Assembly: GCF_013282155.1 (NCBI RefSeq)
Contig: NZ_BLWI01000011.1
Location: 124,001-188,000, forward strand
Source: Sulfitobacter sp. HGT1
GTDB lineage: Bacteria; Pseudomonadota; Alphaproteobacteria; Rhodobacterales; Rhodobacteraceae
Length of the DNA: 64,000 bases
Reading direction: 5' to 3'
The notes beneath the pieces are model-generated. The model was not told where the DNA came from and did no database searches. It saw only the letters and a program-made list of their open reading frames with translations. Of the stretch, positions 1-9,550 are shown one piece after another. The position numbers and the translations under genes were made by a program. Position 1 is the first letter of the stretch, and each line of letters starts with the position of its first letter.

Positions 1-1
1 G

Positions 2-1390
2 CAGGCCACCAGCGTTGCAGGTGTGGCGCAACGCACCGGGGCTACGATTTATTACATCGAAATGATCCCCAGAACCGATCAGCTGCCGGTCTTTGCCCTG
101 GCTCCGTCCGCCGGCGATGTTGATATTCTGATCGCAGCCGAGATGATGGAGGTCGGGCGCGCCGTCTTGCGGGGGTTCGTGACCCCGGATCGCACCGTGT
201 TGATCGGATCAACCCACCGGGCGCTTGCCGTGTCTGAAAAGACGGTGCCGGGTGACGGTATTGCAGATGCCGACGAAGTCCGCGCCGCCGCTGAAATCGC
301 TGCGCAGAGACTGATATTGGCCAATATGGAGCAATTGGCCGTCGATCAGGGCTCGGTTATTTCGGCGAGCCTGTTTGGTGCCCTTGCCGGGTCCGGCGCT
401 TTGCCATTTCCGCGCGAGGCGTTCGAGGACGCGATCCGCAAAAGCGGCAAGGGAGTCGATGCCAGTTTGCGCGCCTTCAAAGCGGGCTTCGATGCGGCGC
501 AGCATCGCGAAACGGTGGACGTGCAGAAACCGGAACCCGAACAGAAGATCACCGGACCCCAAGGGGTGTTGGACGAATGGAACGCGCTGGTCGACCGCAT
601 CAACGCAATGCCGCCAACCGTTCAGCAGATGGCTACGGCGGGCCTGCGAAAGGTCGTCGATTTTCAGGATTGCGGCTATGGCGCGACCTATCTGGATCGG
701 CTCAACGCGATGATCGCCCGTGACAGCGCCGCGCAAGATTGGCTGCTTAGCGTGACAGCCGCGAAATATATCGCCAACGCGATGGCCTATGACGACATGA
801 TCCGCGTTGCCGACATCAAGACGCGAAGCCCCAGATTCGACCGCATCCGCAACGAAATGGGCGCGAAACTCGATCAGGTCATGCAATTGACCGAATATTT
901 CCACCCAAGGGCAGAGGAAATTGCCGGGCTTTTGCCCGCAAGGCTTGGCGCGTGGATCGAAGGAAAGCCAAAGGCGATGGCGCGGCTGGATCGGTGGTTT
1001 GGCATGGGGCGGCGGTTGCGCACAGACAGTCTGCCTGCCTTTGTGATGCTGCATCTTCTGGGCGGGCTGAAATCCTACCGCCTGAAAACCCGCCGCCATG
1101 CGGTCGAGGTTGCGCATCTTGAGGCGTGGCTTGACCGCAGTCTTGCGCCACTTACCAATGATTACGAGCTTTGCGTTGAACTGCTGCGGTGCAGGCGTCT
1201 GGTGAAAGGGTATTCCGACACCCATGCGCGGGGATTGGCGAAATTTGACAGCGTCATGAACGCCGCCGACATGTTGAAGGGGCGCGAAGATGCGTCCGAT
1301 TGGGTTGCCCGCCTGCGCGAAGCCGCCTTGCAAGACCCCGACGGAAAGGCGCTTTCCGGCGCGTTAGAGACTGTTCGGAGCTTTGTTTAA
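2..1390 (+). CDS. Indolepyruvate oxidoreductase beta-type subunit, 5'-truncated by window edge
   Basis: The frame is open to the first base of the window, and residues before the first possible GTG at 23 (QATSVAGV, then AQRTGATIYYIE) continue the gamma/beta domain typical of 2-ketoacid:ferredoxin oxidoreductases, so the true start lies outside. The domain would take electrons from the thiamine-diphosphate subunit during oxidative decarboxylation of aryl pyruvates. The long C-terminal half beyond about residue 180 matches the extended proteobacterial 'beta family' form rather than the short archaeal IorB. The catalytic alpha subunit would be expected just upstream, which cannot be checked here. 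Its last 27 bp overlap the convergent DUF1045 gene. Family assignment is from motif memory; the substrate is uncertain. Confidence 0.75.
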   Translation, partial: QATSVAGVAQRTGATIYYIEMIPRTDQLPVFALAPSAGDVDILIAAEMMEVGRAVLRGFVTPDRTVLIGSTHRALAVSEKTVPGDGIADADEVRAAAEIAAQRLILANMEQLAVDQGSVISASLFGALAGSGALPFPREAFEDAIRKSGKGVDASLRAFKAGFDAAQHRETVDVQKPEPEQKITGPQGVLDEWNALVDRINAMPPTVQQMATAGLRKVVDFQDCGYGATYLDRLNAMIARDSAAQDWLLSVTAAKYIANAMAYDDMIRVADIKTRSPRFDRIRNEMGAKLDQVMQLTEYFHPRAEEIAGLLPARLGAWIEGKPKAMARLDRWFGMGRRLRTDSLPAFVMLHLLGGLKSYRLKTRRHAVEVAHLEAWLDRSLAPLTNDYELCVELLRCRRLVKGYSDTHARGLAKFDSVMNAADMLKGREDASDWVARLREAALQDPDGKALSGALETVRSFV

Positions 1391-2056
1391 CGCAAACCGC
1401 GCGATTTGTTGAAAACAACCATCCGTTCGTTCTGCACACAGGGAAAGGCCGTCGATTTTCAATGGCGCGGGGATCGTTGGGCAAAGGTAGCCATCCAGAA
1501 AGTCGATTACGCGGTCTTTAACATCGTCGGGGATCGGCCCGGTCAGTGTGATGTGAAACTGAAAGAATTCTTCGACCCCGGCATAGCCCCATTGGCGCAA
1601 CAGCTGTCGCTGGCGATCAGACATGTTGCGTCGGTTCTTGCGGTCAAATTCGGCGGTGGTGATCGGTGCGCGAAACCGGTCCAGCGAACGCACCACTGCG
1701 GCGGCCAGCGTGTTCAGCTGCGACACATCCCCTTTGGGGGTCAGAGCCAAAAATCGGCCAATCTGGGTCAGGTGCAGCCCTTCAATCGACAGTTCTTGAT
1801 GCGAGGTACAAAAATCCCCTAACGCCTCCGTCAAATCCTGCTCGGTCACGGCGGCGGCTAGGGTAAACGGGGCCTTTATCGTGGCGTGCAGCCCGTATTT
1901 GCGCGGCCTGTCTGTTATCGCGGCAACGTCGATACCATCGATATGTGGCTGCGCAACGGCGCAGCCTTTGGCCAAATCCCACCCCAGCCAGGCGGCACCC
2001 GATTGGGCAAACCGGCCTGACTGCGGCGTGAAATAGATGGCGTAGCGTTTGAACAT
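1364..2056 (-). CDS. DUF1045 2H-phosphoesterase-like protein (phosphonate-metabolism type)
   Basis: A 230-residue protein with two His-x-Thr signatures spaced as in the 2H phosphoesterase superfamily: HATIKAPF with His at about 57 and FHITLTG with His at about 168. DUF1045 members are usually found in phn (phosphonate/C-P lyase) operons, where they are thought to act on cyclic or ribosyl phosphates. No phn gene is visible in this window. It starts 30 bp downstream of the xylA stop on the same strand and may be read through from the xylose operon. It converges on, and overlaps by 27 bp, the oxidoreductase gene. The family call is firm; the reaction is inferred only from the superfamily. Confidence 0.8.
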   Translation of the reverse strand: MFKRYAIYFTPQSGRFAQSGAAWLGWDLAKGCAVAQPHIDGIDVAAITDRPRKYGLHATIKAPFTLAAAVTEQDLTEALGDFCTSHQELSIEGLHLTQIGRFLALTPKGDVSQLNTLAAAVVRSLDRFRAPITTAEFDRKNRRNMSDRQRQLLRQWGYAGVEEFFQFHITLTGPIPDDVKDRVIDFLDGYLCPTIPAPLKIDGLSLCAERTDGCFQQIARFALNKAPNSL

Positions 2057-2086
2057 GGGTTCAGCTACTCCGACGCGGGCTAAAGG

Positions 2087-3385
2087 TCAAAGATACCGGT
2101 TCACCAGATTTTCCAACGCCTCTTGGCGGCCCGAGGCTGGCTGCGGGTTCAGGTTGTCTGCTTTGACCTGTGCGTTGATAGCCTCGAGGTTGCTGTTCAA
2201 CAGGTCCTGACCGCGCGCCGAACCCCAACCAGCATAGCGGGCATCGCGGGCGGCTTCCAGCTTGCCGTCTTCCAGCATCGCGGCTGCGGCTTTCAGACCA
2301 CGGGCGCAGACATCCATCGCGCCGACATGGGCAAGGATCAGATCCTGTGCGTCCAGCGATTGACGGCGCAGCTTGGCGTCGAAATTGGTGCCGCCTGTGG
2401 TGAAACCGCCTGCCTTGAGTACTTCGTAATAGGCCAATGCGACTTCGGGCACCGAATTGGGGAACTGGTCGGTGTCCCAACCCGATTGGTAATCGTTGCG
2501 GTTCATGTCGATCGATCCGAAAATACCAAGCGCAGAGGCAAGCGCCAGCTCGTGTTCAAACGAATGCCCGGCCAAGATCGCGTGACCCTGTTCGATGTTT
2601 ACCTTCACCTCGTTCTCAAGCCCGAAATCCTTGAGGAAACCGTAAACGGTGGCGACGTCGTAATCATATTGGTGTTTGGTGGGTTCCTGAGGTTTAGGCT
2701 CGATCAGGATGCCGCCCTTGAAACCGATCTTGCGTGCATATTCGACCGACATTTGAAGGAAACGGCCCGCCTGTTCACGTTCGCGTTTCATGTCGGTGTT
2801 CAGCAGGGTTTCATAGCCTTCGCGCCCGCCCCACAGCACATAGTTTTCACCACCCAGCTTGTGGGTGACGTCAATGCATTCTTTGACGGTCGCGGCACCA
2901 TAGGCAAAGACATCAGGGTCCGGGTTGGTCGCCGCACCCGACATATAGCGGCGGTTCGAAAACAGGTTCGCGGTGCCCCACAGCAGCTTGGTGCCTGTCT
3001 GCTCCATCTTTTCGCCGAAATAATCGGTGATCTCGTGCAGGCGCGCAGTGCTTTCGGCGAATGTATCGCCTTCGGGCCGGACGTCGGCATCGTGAAAACA
3101 GAAATACGGCTGGCCAAGGATCTTGAACATGTCGAACGCGGTATCGGCCTTGACCTTGGCGTGATCCATCGTGTCGCCGAACCAGGGGCGCTCAAACGTC
3201 TGGCCGCCAAACGGGTCGCCGCCTTCCCAGGCAAAGCTGTGCCAATAGGCAACGGCAAAGCGCAGGTGTTCCGCCATCGTCTTGCCCATGACAATCTCAT
3301 CAGGGTTATAGCTGCGATAGGCGAAATCATGGGTCGCATCGGGATCGTAGGTGATCGTCGGGATACCAGCGAAAAAGTCGGTCAT
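2087..3385 (-). CDS. xylA: Xylose isomerase
   Basis: Converts D-xylose to D-xylulose in the cytoplasm. The 432-residue length fits class II XylA. The active-site His/Asp pair is in CFHDAD (His about 98, Asp about 101), [15 protein letters not shown] is the family signature, and [18 protein letters not shown] supplies metal-binding acidic residues. The frame is open 27 codons further upstream, but the ATG at 3385 is chosen because AGGAG lies 7-8 bases before it and the protein then begins MTDFFAGIP as in relatives. It follows xylB with a 22-bp gap and is the last recognisable xylose gene of the operon. Regulation is probably by the divergent ROK protein. Confidence 0.97.
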   Translation of the reverse strand: MTDFFAGIPTITYDPDATHDFAYRSYNPDEIVMGKTMAEHLRFAVAYWHSFAWEGGDPFGGQTFERPWFGDTMDHAKVKADTAFDMFKILGQPYFCFHDADVRPEGDTFAESTARLHEITDYFGEKMEQTGTKLLWGTANLFSNRRYMSGAATNPDPDVFAYGAATVKECIDVTHKLGGENYVLWGGREGYETLLNTDMKREREQAGRFLQMSVEYARKIGFKGGILIEPKPQEPTKHQYDYDVATVYGFLKDFGLENEVKVNIEQGHAILAGHSFEHELALASALGIFGSIDMNRNDYQSGWDTDQFPNSVPEVALAYYEVLKAGGFTTGGTNFDAKLRRQSLDAQDLILAHVGAMDVCARGLKAAAAMLEDGKLEAARDARYAGWGSARGQDLLNSNLEAINAQVKADNLNPQPASGRQEALENLVNRYL

Positions 3386-3407
3386 GGGGAGGCTCCTTAA
3401 GTGTAGG

Positions 3408-4841
3408 TCAGCGCAGGGACTTGATTGCGCGATATGTCTCGGAATAGCGTTCGTGCGCGTCAGCAAAAGCTGGAACGAGCTTTTGATCAGGCTCTATCAC
3501 GCGGGAAACGGGGGGCGGCACAGCAATTTCGGCACCTTCGCCAGTTGCGGCCATGCGGCCCAGACGCGCAGCGCCCAAGGCGGCACCAAAGTCACCAGCC
3601 GCAGGAAGCTGGATCGGCATATCCAGCGAAGTTGCAATCGCCTTGAGCCAGTAATCGGACTTTGACCCGCCGCCGACTGCCATCAGGCTGTCGATCTTGG
3701 TACCGGTCAGCGCCATCGCATCAAAGCTGTCGCGCAGGGCGTGGGTGACGCCCTCTAGGACGGCGCGGACCATTGCGGCGCGATCTGTCGCGTGACCCAA
3801 ATGCAGGAATCCGGCGCGAATTTGCGCATCGTTGTGGGGCGTACGTTCGCCGCCCAGATAGGGCATGAATATCGTGCGGCTTGGGGCCTGTAGCTGCCCC
3901 AGATCACCGGTCAGCGTTTGGGCATCTTCGTTCAACACCCCCGCCAGCCAGTTCAGCGCATCTGTCGCAGACAGGATCACTCCCATCTGGTGCCACAGAT
4001 CAGGCAAGGCATGGCAAAAGCTGTGCAAGGCGCTTTCGGGGGCTGCGGCATAGTTGGGCGTCGCGGCGAACAACACGCCAGAGGTGCCCAGCGACACAAA
4101 CGCCTGCCCCGGTTTCACAACACCCATCCCGATGGCGGAGGCGGCATTATCCCCACCACCCCCCGCGACGGGAATGCCCGCAGGCAGGCCAAGTTTGGCG
4201 GCGATTGATCCGGTCAGGGTGCCAGAAACCTCGGAGCCTTCGACGAGACGGGGCATTTGCGCCCGTGACAGACCCGACAGCGCCAGCAGTTCATCCGACC
4301 AGTCGCGCGCGCCAGTGTCCAGCCAGCTGGTGCCAGCGGCGTCGGACATTTCTGACACGGCTTCGCCCGTAAGCCAGAACCGCAGGGCGTCTTTGGGCAG
4401 CAACACTTTGTCGATCTTGGCAAAGATATCTGCTTCGTGCCGCCGGACCCATTCAACCTTGGGCGCGGTAAAGCCGGGGAAAACGATGTTGCCCGTGACC
4501 TTGCGCCAGATCGGGTTGGCATCCATTTCAGCCGCTTCAACGGCAGCGCGGGTATCGTTCCACAGCATACAGGGGCGCAACGCCGCGCCGTTTGCATCAA
4601 TCAACGTCGCGCCATGCATGTGACCGCTTAGCCCAATGCCCTGAACAGCGCTAAGATCGACGCCAAGACCGCGCACGGCAGCTGCGCAGGCGGTGAACCA
4701 ATCAACGGCGGTTTGCTCGCTCCACCCGTCATGGGCGCGCGATACCTGCAAAGGCGCACTGGATTCGGCGATGATGTTTTCATCACCGTCCACCAGCAGC
4801 GCTTTCAGGCCCGAAGTACCTAAATCAAGACCTAAAAACAT
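3408..4841 (-). CDS. xylB: Xylulokinase, FGGY family
   Basis: Phosphorylates D-xylulose to xylulose 5-phosphate, feeding the pentose phosphate pathway. The 477-residue protein opens with the sugar-kinase phosphate-1 motif [16 protein letters not shown]. It carries the FGGY-family core ([16 protein letters not shown], and [15 protein letters not shown] in the second domain) and an adenosine-type motif near the end ([11 protein letters not shown]). It lies between xylG (22-bp gap) and xylA (22-bp gap) on the same strand, an order that fixes the substrate as xylulose rather than glycerol or gluconate. Confidence 0.96.
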   Translation of the reverse strand: MFLGLDLGTSGLKALLVDGDENIIAESSAPLQVSRAHDGWSEQTAVDWFTACAAAVRGLGVDLSAVQGIGLSGHMHGATLIDANGAALRPCMLWNDTRAAVEAAEMDANPIWRKVTGNIVFPGFTAPKVEWVRRHEADIFAKIDKVLLPKDALRFWLTGEAVSEMSDAAGTSWLDTGARDWSDELLALSGLSRAQMPRLVEGSEVSGTLTGSIAAKLGLPAGIPVAGGGGDNAASAIGMGVVKPGQAFVSLGTSGVLFAATPNYAAAPESALHSFCHALPDLWHQMGVILSATDALNWLAGVLNEDAQTLTGDLGQLQAPSRTIFMPYLGGERTPHNDAQIRAGFLHLGHATDRAAMVRAVLEGVTHALRDSFDAMALTGTKIDSLMAVGGGSKSDYWLKAIATSLDMPIQLPAAGDFGAALGAARLGRMAATGEGAEIAVPPPVSRVIEPDQKLVPAFADAHERYSETYRAIKSLR

Positions 4842-4863
4842 GTGTTTCCCCGTGTGTTAGAGC

Positions 4864-5610
4864 CTAAGCAGCGTCGCGCGCTTTACCCATGATGATCATG
4901 CTGAGGATGTCATCCTCGGTCACGTCACCGACTTTTTCAGTGCCGATCAGCGTGCCGTTTTTCATTACCGATACGCGGTCGCACAGATCCAGCATTTCGC
5001 GTGTGTCGTGGCTGATCAGGAAGATGCCCAGACCTTGGGCCTTCAGCTCCTTGATCAAATCGGCGACCATCTTGCTTTCGTGCACGCCCAAAGCGGCAGT
5101 GGGCTCATCCATGATCAGGATTTTCGCGTTGAAATACACCGCGCGCGCAATCGCCACCGACTGCCGCTGGCCACCCGAAAGCGCCGAAACAGGTTCGCTG
5201 ATCTTTTTAAAGTTTGGGTTGAGCCGCGCCATGATCTTGCGCGTCTCTGCCTCCATCTTGGCGTCGTCGACCAGACCGAAACGGGTGGTCAATTCGCGCC
5301 CCAGAAACAGGTTGCTGGGCGCATCAAGGTTATCGGCCAGCGCAAGCGTTTGGTAAATCGTTTCGATGTTGTGACGCCGCGCATCACGGGGCGACTGGAT
5401 GTTGACCTTTTTGCCCTCGATCCAGATTTCGCCTTCGTCCATCTGATAGGCACCGGCCAAAATCTTGATCAGCGTCGATTTGCCCGCGCCATTGTGGCCC
5501 AGCAGGCCGACAACTTCGCCCGGATATAGATCAAGCGACACGTTATCGACGGCACGCACGCCCCCGAAGGACAACGAGATATTCTTAAGCTCTACTAAAG
5601 GTGTCATCAT
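4864..5610 (-). CDS. xylG: Xylose ABC transporter ATP-binding protein (single NBD)
   Basis: ATPase of the CUT2 sugar importer. One ABC domain is present: Walker [10 protein letters not shown] at about residues 38-46, signature [12 protein letters not shown], Walker [12 protein letters not shown] and the His-switch SHDTRE. At 248 residues it is half the size of E. coli XylG, which has two fused ABC domains, so two copies must act as a homodimer, as in the FrcA type. The stop of xylH overlaps the tandem ATGATG start, and GGAGG sits 3 bases before the first ATG and 6 before the second, so 5607 is an equally good start. Translational coupling with xylH is likely. Confidence 0.93.
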   Translation of the reverse strand: MMTPLVELKNISLSFGGVRAVDNVSLDLYPGEVVGLLGHNGAGKSTLIKILAGAYQMDEGEIWIEGKKVNIQSPRDARRHNIETIYQTLALADNLDAPSNLFLGRELTTRFGLVDDAKMEAETRKIMARLNPNFKKISEPVSALSGGQRQSVAIARAVYFNAKILIMDEPTAALGVHESKMVADLIKELKAQGLGIFLISHDTREMLDLCDRVSVMKNGTLIGTEKVGDVTEDDILSMIIMGKARDAA

Positions 5611-6920
5611 TTCCCTCCTGTGCGGCGGCGATAGACAATGTCGATCCAAACGGCGAGGACAAGAACAGCCCCCACAACGATGTTTTGCAGTGGCGCGTCG
5701 ACGCCCACCATGGCCATGCCCGATTGCAGCGATTGCATGATCAGCGCCCCAAGGATTGCGCCGTGAATGGTGCCGATCCCGCCCGCAAGGGCCGTGCCGC
5801 CAATCACCGCAGCAGCGATGACGCGCAGTTCATCCAGCGTGCCGATGTCGTTGGAATGGTTGGTCAGACGGGCCGATGCGACAACCGCAGACAGCGCGAC
5901 CAAGGCACCCATCAGCGCAAAGATCTTGACCGTCAGCAGCCGTGTGTTGATGCCGGACAGCTCTGCCGCGTCAGGGTTGCCGCCTGTCGCAAAGATATAG
6001 CGTCCCAGCCGCGTGCGTTTCGCAATCACGGTCATGCCAATGGCAATCGCGATCAGCAGCAGCACGGAATAGGGAATGCCATAGGCGGCTGTATAACCCT
6101 CTGGCATCGCCTCGCCATTTGCTTTGAATTCACGGATCAGTCGCGCGGTGGGCACCTCATAGGCGTTCAGGATGGCGACAAAGCCAAGGATGCCGACAGT
6201 GATGATCAACCCGACAATCGCTTCTGCCCAGACGGGTTTGACCGGAAAACCATGCCCGATCTTGTTGCGACGCGACGCCGACAGGGCCCAAAGCGCAAGG
6301 ACGACGGCGATCACGCCAACGACCCAGGACCATGTTTCGCCCAAGGTGCCATTGATGCCGCCAAAATTGCGGAATGTTTCATCCAGCGGCCCGATGGTTT
6401 GACCGTCGGTCATGTACCACGCCACGTTGCGCCAGATCAGCAAGCCGCCCAGCGTCACGATAAAGGCGGGGATCGTCAGATAACCGACAAGCCACCCCTG
6501 AAACGCGCCGATCACGGTGCCTACGATCAATCCCGCCAGAATAGAGATCCAAGGGATCAGCGGGTGACCAAGGCCAAGCCCCAGCATCTTGGGCAAAATG
6601 TCGGTTTGGGTAATCGCCATCGCGGCCGAACAGGTTGCCAGCATGGCCCCCACGGACAGGTCGATGTGGCGAGTGACGATCACAAACACCATGCCAGTGG
6701 CCATAATGGCGACGCTGACGGTCTGGATGGTCAGGTTGAAAATGTTGCGCGGCGTCAAAAACCGGCCGTCTGTCAGCACGTTGAACACCAGACACACCAG
6801 AACAAAGGCACCGATCATGCCCAACAGGCGTGTGTCGATCTCAAGCTGGGTCAGGAAAGAACGTTTAGAGGCTGTCGGTGACCGATGTGAATCTGTCCCG
6901 GGTGTCGATGTATCTGTCAT
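5607..6920 (-). CDS. xylH: Xylose ABC transporter permease
   Basis: Membrane component of the CUT2 (ribose/xylose type) importer. The 437-residue protein is strongly hydrophobic with about ten or more membrane segments, including the family stretches [20 protein letters not shown] and [20 protein letters not shown] near the C-terminus. A short hydrophilic N-terminus precedes the first segment. It lies 125 bp after xylF, and the gap contains a stable stem-loop. It ends inside the ATGATG start of xylG. XylH-type rather than RbsC-type is inferred from xylA/xylB in the same operon and from the long central loop. Confidence 0.93.
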   Translation of the reverse strand: MTDTSTPGTDSHRSPTASKRSFLTQLEIDTRLLGMIGAFVLVCLVFNVLTDGRFLTPRNIFNLTIQTVSVAIMATGMVFVIVTRHIDLSVGAMLATCSAAMAITQTDILPKMLGLGLGHPLIPWISILAGLIVGTVIGAFQGWLVGYLTIPAFIVTLGGLLIWRNVAWYMTDGQTIGPLDETFRNFGGINGTLGETWSWVVGVIAVVLALWALSASRRNKIGHGFPVKPVWAEAIVGLIITVGILGFVAILNAYEVPTARLIREFKANGEAMPEGYTAAYGIPYSVLLLIAIAIGMTVIAKRTRLGRYIFATGGNPDAAELSGINTRLLTVKIFALMGALVALSAVVASARLTNHSNDIGTLDELRVIAAAVIGGTALAGGIGTIHGAILGALIMQSLQSGMAMVGVDAPLQNIVVGAVLVLAVWIDIVYRRRTGGK

Positions 6921-7010
6921 GTGATTGGCTTCCGGATTGGGTCGCGGTTTCTTTCAGCGGTCAGGGCATTGGTTCGAAAAACAGCCCGCGCATAAAAGGA
7001 ATAAGGGGGT

Positions 7011-7034
7011 GCATCCCGACCGGGGCCGGGATGC
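7011..7034 (-). terminator. Intercistronic stem-loop between xylF and xylH
   Basis: GCATCCCG (7011-7018) pairs with CGGGATGC (7027-7034), a perfect 8-bp stem with a GC-rich loop, followed on the minus strand by CCCCCTTATTCCTTTT. It sits just after the xylF stop. Such hairpins usually protect the binding-protein message or partially terminate, so that the binding protein is made in excess of the permease. Function is inferred. Confidence 0.6.
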
Positions 7035-7045
7035 AATTGTTTTGA

Positions 7046-8068
7046 TTACTCGCAGGCTGCGACGTCTGTAACACCTTGGCAAAGCGCCTCTTTGGTGATC
7101 CAGCCGGCGTCCAGAACGGCGTTCAGGTTGTCGATGGTAACCGGCACAGGTGCCAGAAACTTGGCCGACAATGTTGTGCCGCCGGGCGATGTCCATTCCT
7201 GTGCGCCATCAACGGCACCCATTTCTGCACCACCAGCAAGGGCAACTGCGATTTCAGCAGCGTTCTTACCCAGATCGCGGGCGTCTTTCCAAACGCTGAC
7301 GGTCTGTGTGCCCATTGCAACGCGGTTCAACGCAGCGTGGTCGCCATCTTGGCCGGACACAGGTGTGCCTTCCATGCCTTGTGCTGTCAGGGCTGCAACC
7401 GCACCGCCAGCTGTACCGTCGTTGGATGCAACAACCGCATCAACCTTGTTGTCTTGCGCTGTCAGGATCTGCTCCATGTTGCGCTGTGCGTTGGCAGGCA
7501 ACCAGCCGTCTGTGTACGCTTCGGCAACGATGGTGATGTCGCCCGCGTCGATTGCAGCTTGCAGCACTTCTTGCTGGCCGCCACGCAGGAAATCGGCGTT
7601 TGGATCGGTGGGCGAGCCCTTGATCATGACGTAGTTGCCTTTTGGCATGGCTTCCAGAACGGCGCGGGCCTGCATACGGCCAACTTCGACGTTGTCGAAT
7701 GTCAGGTAAAACGCACGAGGATCTTCGATCAGGCGGTCATAGCCAACAACCGGAATACCTTCATCAGCCGCGGCTGTGATGGCCGGGCCAATCGCTTGGC
7801 TGTCTTGTGCCAGAATGATCAAGGCATCAACGCCTTGGGCGATCAGGCTTTCAACATCGGACAATTGCTTGGCTGAAGACGACTGCGCATCGGCGCTGAC
7901 GTATTTCGCACCGGCAGCTTCCAAAGCAGCTTTGATCGCGGCTTCGTCAGTCTTCCAGCGTTCTTCCTGAAAATTGGACCAGCTCACGCCGACAGTGATG
8001 TCTTGTGCTGCTGCGGCATGGGTGAATCCGGCAGTGGCGACAGCCGCTGCCATAAAGAGTTTACGCAT
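7046..8068 (-). CDS. xylF: Xylose-binding periplasmic protein
   Basis: Substrate-binding protein of the xylose importer, exported to the periplasm. The start at 8068 gives a 340-residue protein with a clear signal peptide (MRKLFMAAAVATAGFTHAAA, then AQD). GGGAGG lies 7 bases upstream; the longer open frame to 8161 would bury the signal. Type-I periplasmic sugar-binding features include DVESLIAQGVDALIILAQDS, a GYDRLI stretch, and VDAVVASNDGTAGGAVAAL with SGQDGDHAALNRV, as in XylF. It is the first gene of the xylFHGBA operon and is transcribed away from the ROK regulator across a 207-bp AT-rich intergenic region. Confidence 0.95.
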   Translation of the reverse strand: MRKLFMAAAVATAGFTHAAAAQDITVGVSWSNFQEERWKTDEAAIKAALEAAGAKYVSADAQSSSAKQLSDVESLIAQGVDALIILAQDSQAIGPAITAAADEGIPVVGYDRLIEDPRAFYLTFDNVEVGRMQARAVLEAMPKGNYVMIKGSPTDPNADFLRGGQQEVLQAAIDAGDITIVAEAYTDGWLPANAQRNMEQILTAQDNKVDAVVASNDGTAGGAVAALTAQGMEGTPVSGQDGDHAALNRVAMGTQTVSVWKDARDLGKNAAEIAVALAGGAEMGAVDGAQEWTSPGGTTLSAKFLAPVPVTIDNLNAVLDAGWITKEALCQGVTDVAACE

Positions 8069-8154
8069 TTCTTTCCTCCCAGATGAAATGATTCCGATGT
8101 CCCAGATGGCATCGATTTTTTCTCCGTGTCCTGAGGTTGCGCGTTTTAATTCAG

Positions 8155-8197
8155 TTGTCAAAATAAATTTTCAAAAAAACGATAAATAATTTGACAG
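8155..8197. promoter_or_regulatory. Palindromic operator candidate between xylF and the ROK regulator
   Basis: TGTCAAA (8156-8162) and TTTGACA (8190-8196) are perfect inverted copies around position 8176. Outer and inner flanking bases also partly match (TTGTCAAAATAAAT against ATAAATAATTTGACAG). The site lies in a very AT-rich stretch 88 bp before the xylF start. ROK repressors bind such AT-rich inverted repeats, so this is the likely site for the divergent regulator and for xylose control of the operon. The symmetry is seen; the binding is inferred. Confidence 0.55.
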
Positions 8198-8275
8198 ATG
8201 TCCGCAAAAGGCGGCTTATTTCGACTGATCCGGGGAGAAGTATTTGGATCACTGGATCTGATGGGGGAATAAAGT

Positions 8276-9550
8276 TTGGCTAGCGAACTAATTCGGCAGG
8301 GCAGATTGGAAGGCAGCGAAGCAGCGCCTTTTGGCTGCGGGCCGCGACTTATGCTGTCGCAAGAAGATACCCGCCCGCTGCGTCAGCAGGTGTTCGAACA
8401 GGTGCGTGCGGCAGGGCACATGCCCCGCATGGACGTGGCGCGCACCCTTGATATCAGCCCCGGTTCGGTCACAACGATCACATCCGACCTGATCACGCGC
8501 GGCCTGCTGCAAGAGGTCGAGGACAGCCAGCGCGGCACCAGCCGTGGCCGTCCGCCAATCGCCTTGCGTGTGGCCCCGTGCAGCCGGTTTGTGGTCGGGA
8601 TGAAGCTTTCAGACGAACGCCATACCGCTATCCTGCTGGATCTGGCGGGCACGGTCATCGCCGAGGCGCAGTTGACCAGTGGTGCATTACGCCAAAGCAC
8701 AGCCGAAGTTTTAGCCGAGGTTTCGACCCTAATTAAGAAGCTTTTGCAGAAAGCCGGGCAAGAGCATGATTCCATCAGTGCTGTCGGGATCGGCCTGCCG
8801 GGGATCGTGGATGCAGGTACCGGAGTTGTAAAATGGTCGCCGGTGATGACCGACACCGACATTCCGCTGCGCGAATTGCTGATGGAGCAGTTGGACCTGC
8901 CCGTATCGCTGGACAATGACACCAACCTGCTGACGCTTGCCGAATTGTGGTTCGGTGCGGGGCGGGGGACGTCGAATTTCGTTGTTGTTACCATTGAACG
9001 CGGCGTTGGCATGGGGCTGGTGTTGAACAACCGGCTGTTCCGCGGCGCGTTGGGCCCGGGGATGGAGCTGGGCCACACCAAGGTGCAGCTGGATGGGGCG
9101 CTGTGCCGCTGTGGCCAGCGCGGGTGTCTTGAGGCTTATGTCGCTGATTACGCCCTTGTCCGCGAGGCTGGCACCGCGCTGGACCGCGATCCCAGATCCA
9201 ACAGTTCTGCGGTGACCATGATCGAGACATTGTACGAGGAAGCAAATGCCGGAAACGAGGCCGCATTGGCCATTTTCCGGCGGGCAGGGCGGTTCCTGAG
9301 TGTGGGTTTGGCGAATATCGTCCAGCTGTTTGATCCCGAGCGGATCATCCTGAGCGGCGAGCGGATGCGCTATGACTATTTGACCACCGACGATATGTTA
9401 GCCGAGATGAACAGCATGATTCTCCCTGCCGGACGGACGCCAACCCCCGTCGATATTCACGCCTGGGGCGGCTCAGTCTGGGCCAAGGGTGCTGCGGCGC
9501 TTGCCTTGTCCGAAGTGACAGATGCGCTGCTGGGGGAAAACGCCGCATGA
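8276..9550 (+). CDS. ROK-family transcriptional regulator (XylR type)
   Basis: Probable xylose-responsive repressor of the divergent operon. An N-terminal winged helix-turn-helix (PLRQQVFEQVRAAG, then MDVARTLDISPGSVTTIT, then GRPPIALRV) is followed by a ROK sugar-kinase-like domain with GIGLPGIVDAGTG, the ROK zinc signature CRCGQRGCLEAY, and MELGHTKV with the conserved Glu-x-x-His. The 424-residue frame begins with TTG at 8276; an in-frame ATG at 8351 just before the HTH is an alternative. The stop overlaps the ATG of the next gene (ATGA), so the two are co-translated. Effector identity is inferred from the neighbours. Confidence 0.85.
   Translation: MASELIRQGRLEGSEAAPFGCGPRLMLSQEDTRPLRQQVFEQVRAAGHMPRMDVARTLDISPGSVTTITSDLITRGLLQEVEDSQRGTSRGRPPIALRVAPCSRFVVGMKLSDERHTAILLDLAGTVIAEAQLTSGALRQSTAEVLAEVSTLIKKLLQKAGQEHDSISAVGIGLPGIVDAGTGVVKWSPVMTDTDIPLRELLMEQLDLPVSLDNDTNLLTLAELWFGAGRGTSNFVVVTIERGVGMGLVLNNRLFRGALGPGMELGHTKVQLDGALCRCGQRGCLEAYVADYALVREAGTALDRDPRSNSSAVTMIETLYEEANAGNEAALAIFRRAGRFLSVGLANIVQLFDPERIILSGERMRYDYLTTDDMLAEMNSMILPAGRTPTPVDIHAWGGSVWAKGAAALALSEVTDALLGENAA

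Noticed and set aside
2123-3400. Long open frame opposite xylA
   Set aside because: Full overlap with a certain gene, no start signal, no recognisable domain.
5601-6881. Long open frame opposite xylH (426 codons)
   Set aside because: It is an antisense shadow from high-GC codon use; it lacks a ribosome site and has a His/Gln/Arg-rich composition unlike real proteins.
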